Assembly: GCA_030040425.1 (NCBI GenBank)
Contig: JASHTS010000061.1
Coordinates: 1 to 64,000, forward strand
Length of the DNA: 64,000 nucleotides
DNA from: Acidobacteriaceae bacterium
GTDB lineage: Bacteria > Acidobacteriota > Terriglobia > Terriglobales > Acidobacteriaceae
Direction of reading: 5' to 3'
Program-made: the position numbers and the translations under genes
The notes under the pieces: generated by a model
The model's database searches: none
Told to the model about the DNA's origin: nothing
What the model saw: the letters and a program-made list of their open reading frames with translations, nothing else
In this document: in pieces, positions 62,156 to 64,000 of the stretch
How the letters are laid out: the number at the start of each line of letters is the position of its first letter
Numbering within the stretch: position 1 is the first letter of the stretch

Positions 62156-63361
62156 ATGCGCACAAGACGATTGCGATTTCGACTTTCCGGCTCTTTCTTC
62201 ACCCGGCCCTCGCTCCCCACCGGCGCCAGTTTCTTGAACTGGCACGCGCCCCTGGAGAGCTGGCTGCGCCTGATGCTGCTCATCGGCTTTCTGGGATTAT
62301 GTTTCTACGTCTTCTTCACGATCGAACTGCCCATCCGGCTTTATCAAAGCGATCTGCGGCTCGGCGCCGACTCGCACACCTACTTCGCCTTTGCGGAAGC
62401 GCTGCGCCGCACCGGAGCGCATCACGTCGAGTTCCTTGGGCTGGGAGCCAATTTCATCGGCCCCATCCTGATGGCCCTGCTTCTCAAGACGCCCTTCTGG
62501 GTCATGATCGGCAACATGGCTCTGTTCCTGTTCGCCATTGCCATGTGTTCGCCCATCCACAATCTGAGCCGGACCACGCTTGCCTTGCTGCTCGCCTTGA
62601 ACGCCACCACCCTGGTGAGCCTGGTGACGCTCAACAAGGAGATCTTCGCTCTGGTGGCCAGCTTGCTTTTGTGCCGCTATCTCTACACCGAGAGCAAGTC
62701 AAAGCTGCTGCTCGCCGCCATTCTGGTGATCGGTCTCATGGCGCGCTGGGAGCAATCCGCCATCACTTTGCTGTTTCTGTTTTTCCGGCGGGAAGGCTCG
62801 TTCTTCCGCCGCCATCCTTACGCTGCAATCCTGCTTCTGATCGCGGTGATCAGCGTCGCCTACCCCCTCGTGCTCAAGGGCGTGGATCTCTCGGCGTTCA
62901 CTGATCAGGCCCAGTCCGCCAACAGGGTCCCCCTGGTCGATCAGGTGCAGTCGCACTACGGCTTTGCGCTGGTGGTGATACCCAAGGCGCTCTTGTCGCT
63001 CTTTGGCGTCATTCTTACGCCCACTTACTTCCTGACCAACTATCTGCACCAGGATTTCACCGATCTGGCCAACCAATACATCATTCACCTGCACTGCCTC
63101 GCCATGCTGATCCTATTCGTCATCGCGCTTTGCCGTGGCCGGCTGAGAATGAGCAGGCCGTTGCCGTTCTTCATGGTCCTCTATCTCATCATCACCTCGG
63201 CCAATCCGTTCACGCAGCCGCGCTACGAATATCCCATTTACGTTTTGCTTTGTTTCGAACTGGCGCTGCGGGAGTGGACGCCGGGCCTCTTCCACGCGCG
63301 CGGCCGGTTGAGTCCATTGCCCGCGGAGACCGGTTCGCTTGGATATGCCGAAGAAGGTTGA
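62156..63361 (+). CDS. Wzy-like polysaccharide polymerase or related membrane protein
   Basis: 401 residues from ATG 62156. About ten hydrophobic spans, with a larger loop near YLHQDFTDLANQYIIHLHC. Wzy proteins share little sequence, so the call rests on the membrane plan and the place in the locus between the methyltransferase and a glycosyltransferase; an O-acetyltransferase or glycosyltransferase of GT-C type is also possible. Confidence 0.7.
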   Translation: MRTRRLRFRLSGSFFTRPSLPTGASFLNWHAPLESWLRLMLLIGFLGLCFYVFFTIELPIRLYQSDLRLGADSHTYFAFAEALRRTGAHHVEFLGLGANFIGPILMALLLKTPFWVMIGNMALFLFAIAMCSPIHNLSRTTLALLLALNATTLVSLVTLNKEIFALVASLLLCRYLYTESKSKLLLAAILVIGLMARWEQSAITLLFLFFRREGSFFRRHPYAAILLLIAVISVAYPLVLKGVDLSAFTDQAQSANRVPLVDQVQSHYGFALVVIPKALLSLFGVILTPTYFLTNYLHQDFTDLANQYIIHLHCLAMLILFVIALCRGRLRMSRPLPFFMVLYLIITSANPFTQPRYEYPIYVLLCFELALREWTPGLFHARGRLSPLPAETGSLGYAEEG

Positions 63362-63370
63362 TTCTTATTT

Positions 63371-64000
63371 ATGGATAATGAAGTTTCCCCGCGAGTGACC
63401 GCAAGCATTGTCCTTTATCGGCACAGTGTCCGGGAGGTGCGTCCGCTCTTCGAAGCTCTGGCGCACGATCGGGCGCTCGCCGCCTGGACCGTCGTCAACA
63501 ATGGCGGAGCGGACCATGCGTGCGCCCTGGCTTCCTCGCTCGGCGGCCGTTGCCTGCATCCCCGGCGCAACCTCGGTTATGGCGCCGCGCACAACCTTGC
63601 CTGGCAGGAGCTTTCCGCCGCGGATGAGCCTTTCCACGTGATCCTGAATCCCGACATTTCTCTCCGAAACGGCACGCTCTCTGAGCTTGCCCGGATCATG
63701 GCCCATCTGCCGCGAGCGGGGTTGCTCATGCCGCGGATCGTCTATCCGGATGGAAGCGAGCAGCGGCTCTGCAAGCTGCTGCCCACCCCGTTCGACCTCT
63801 TCCTGCGCCGCTTTCTGGGTAAATTCGGGAGCGCGTTTTTCAGGAATCGCTTCGAACAATACGAGCTGCGCAGCCTGGATATGAGCATCCCCCGCGAAGT
63901 GCCGTGTCTTTCCGGGTGCTTCATGTTTCTTCGCGCCACTGTGCTCCGGGAAGTGGGTTTGTTCGACGAGCGCTATTTCATGTACATGGAGGACGTGGAT
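63371..64000 (+). CDS. GT2-family glycosyltransferase, 3' part cut by window edge
   Basis: 210 codons from ATG 63371 run in frame to the last base, no stop. SIVLYRHSVREVRPLFEAL, then HPRRNLGYGAAHNLAW and the DxD motif in VILNPDISLRNGTL, and later LSGCFMFLRATVLREVGLFD, are standard for rhamnosyl/glycosyl transferases of the GT2 type (WbbL-like). Part of the exopolysaccharide locus. Confidence 0.92.
   Translation, partial: MDNEVSPRVTASIVLYRHSVREVRPLFEALAHDRALAAWTVVNNGGADHACALASSLGGRCLHPRRNLGYGAAHNLAWQELSAADEPFHVILNPDISLRNGTLSELARIMAHLPRAGLLMPRIVYPDGSEQRLCKLLPTPFDLFLRRFLGKFGSAFFRNRFEQYELRSLDMSIPREVPCLSGCFMFLRATVLREVGLFDERYFMYMEDVD

Overview
The window reads as chromosomal DNA of a GC-rich (roughly 60-63%) Gram-negative member of the Acidobacteriota, most likely class Terriglobia. 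This is inferred from the gene content: an Alternative Complex III operon fused to an A2-type caa3 oxidase, LptD, TonB/ExbB/ExbD with a polyproline TonB, choice-of-anchor-D exported proteins, FmdE-like and DUF3341 proteins. Short heptamer tandem repeats and palindromic REP-like units between genes also fit. No rRNA, tRNA, phage, IS transposase or CRISPR array was seen.

Layout. 1-9.0 kb: the 5' part of an AzgA-type purine permease, a membrane cytochrome b561 plus Tat-exported molybdopterin oxidoreductase pair, a small exported protein, hemB, a zinc-ribbon membrane protein, a Ser/Thr kinase, a TPR membrane protein, and an ammonium transporter with a small upstream membrane gene. 9.2-23.4 kb: one long co-directional respiratory operon actA-actB-actC-(38 aa ORF)-actD-actE-actF-(213 aa membrane protein)-sco-ctaC-ctaD-ctaE-ctaF. 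It has a recognisable promoter at its start and a strong intrinsic terminator at its end. Many of its genes are linked by ATGA or TGATG overlaps. It would encode a quinol:cytochrome c oxidoreductase and its partner oxygen reductase, which carries the YS motif of A2-type enzymes instead of the usual channel Glu.

23.9-36.2 kb: a 1645-residue exported beta-propeller/anchor-D protein, gatC and gatA separated by a 122-bp MITE-like element, two small hypothetical genes and an FmdE-like protein. A long, apparently structured leader then precedes yajC-secD-secF. 36.5-41 kb: a TonB system with an unusual multi-membrane-span TonB, ExbB, a terminator, direct repeats and three tandem ExbD genes, then a TPR lipoprotein. 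41-56 kb: envelope biogenesis (SurA-like PPIase, DsbA-like lipoprotein, LptD), an RDD protein, a GH28 pectinase-type enzyme, a VapBC module with a clear operator palindrome, a ROK protein with a degenerate active site, SthA transhydrogenase, a chemoreceptor and a sorbosone-dehydrogenase-like protein. 56-64 kb: an exopolysaccharide locus (sugar transferase, Wzz, Wzx flippase, two GT2 glycosyltransferases, methyltransferase, Wzy-like membrane protein), cut by the window end.

The main structural novelty is a family of 7-8 bp tandem repeats. They begin at or just after stop codons and fill the gaps between genes of otherwise tightly packed operons (actB/actC, actD/actE, gatC/gatA, secD/secF, after ctaF, around hemB). 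Other points worth checking are the possible structured RNA before yajC, the 38-residue ORF and hairpin inside the ACIII operon, and the MITE between gatC and gatA, which leaves gatA without a nearby ATG.
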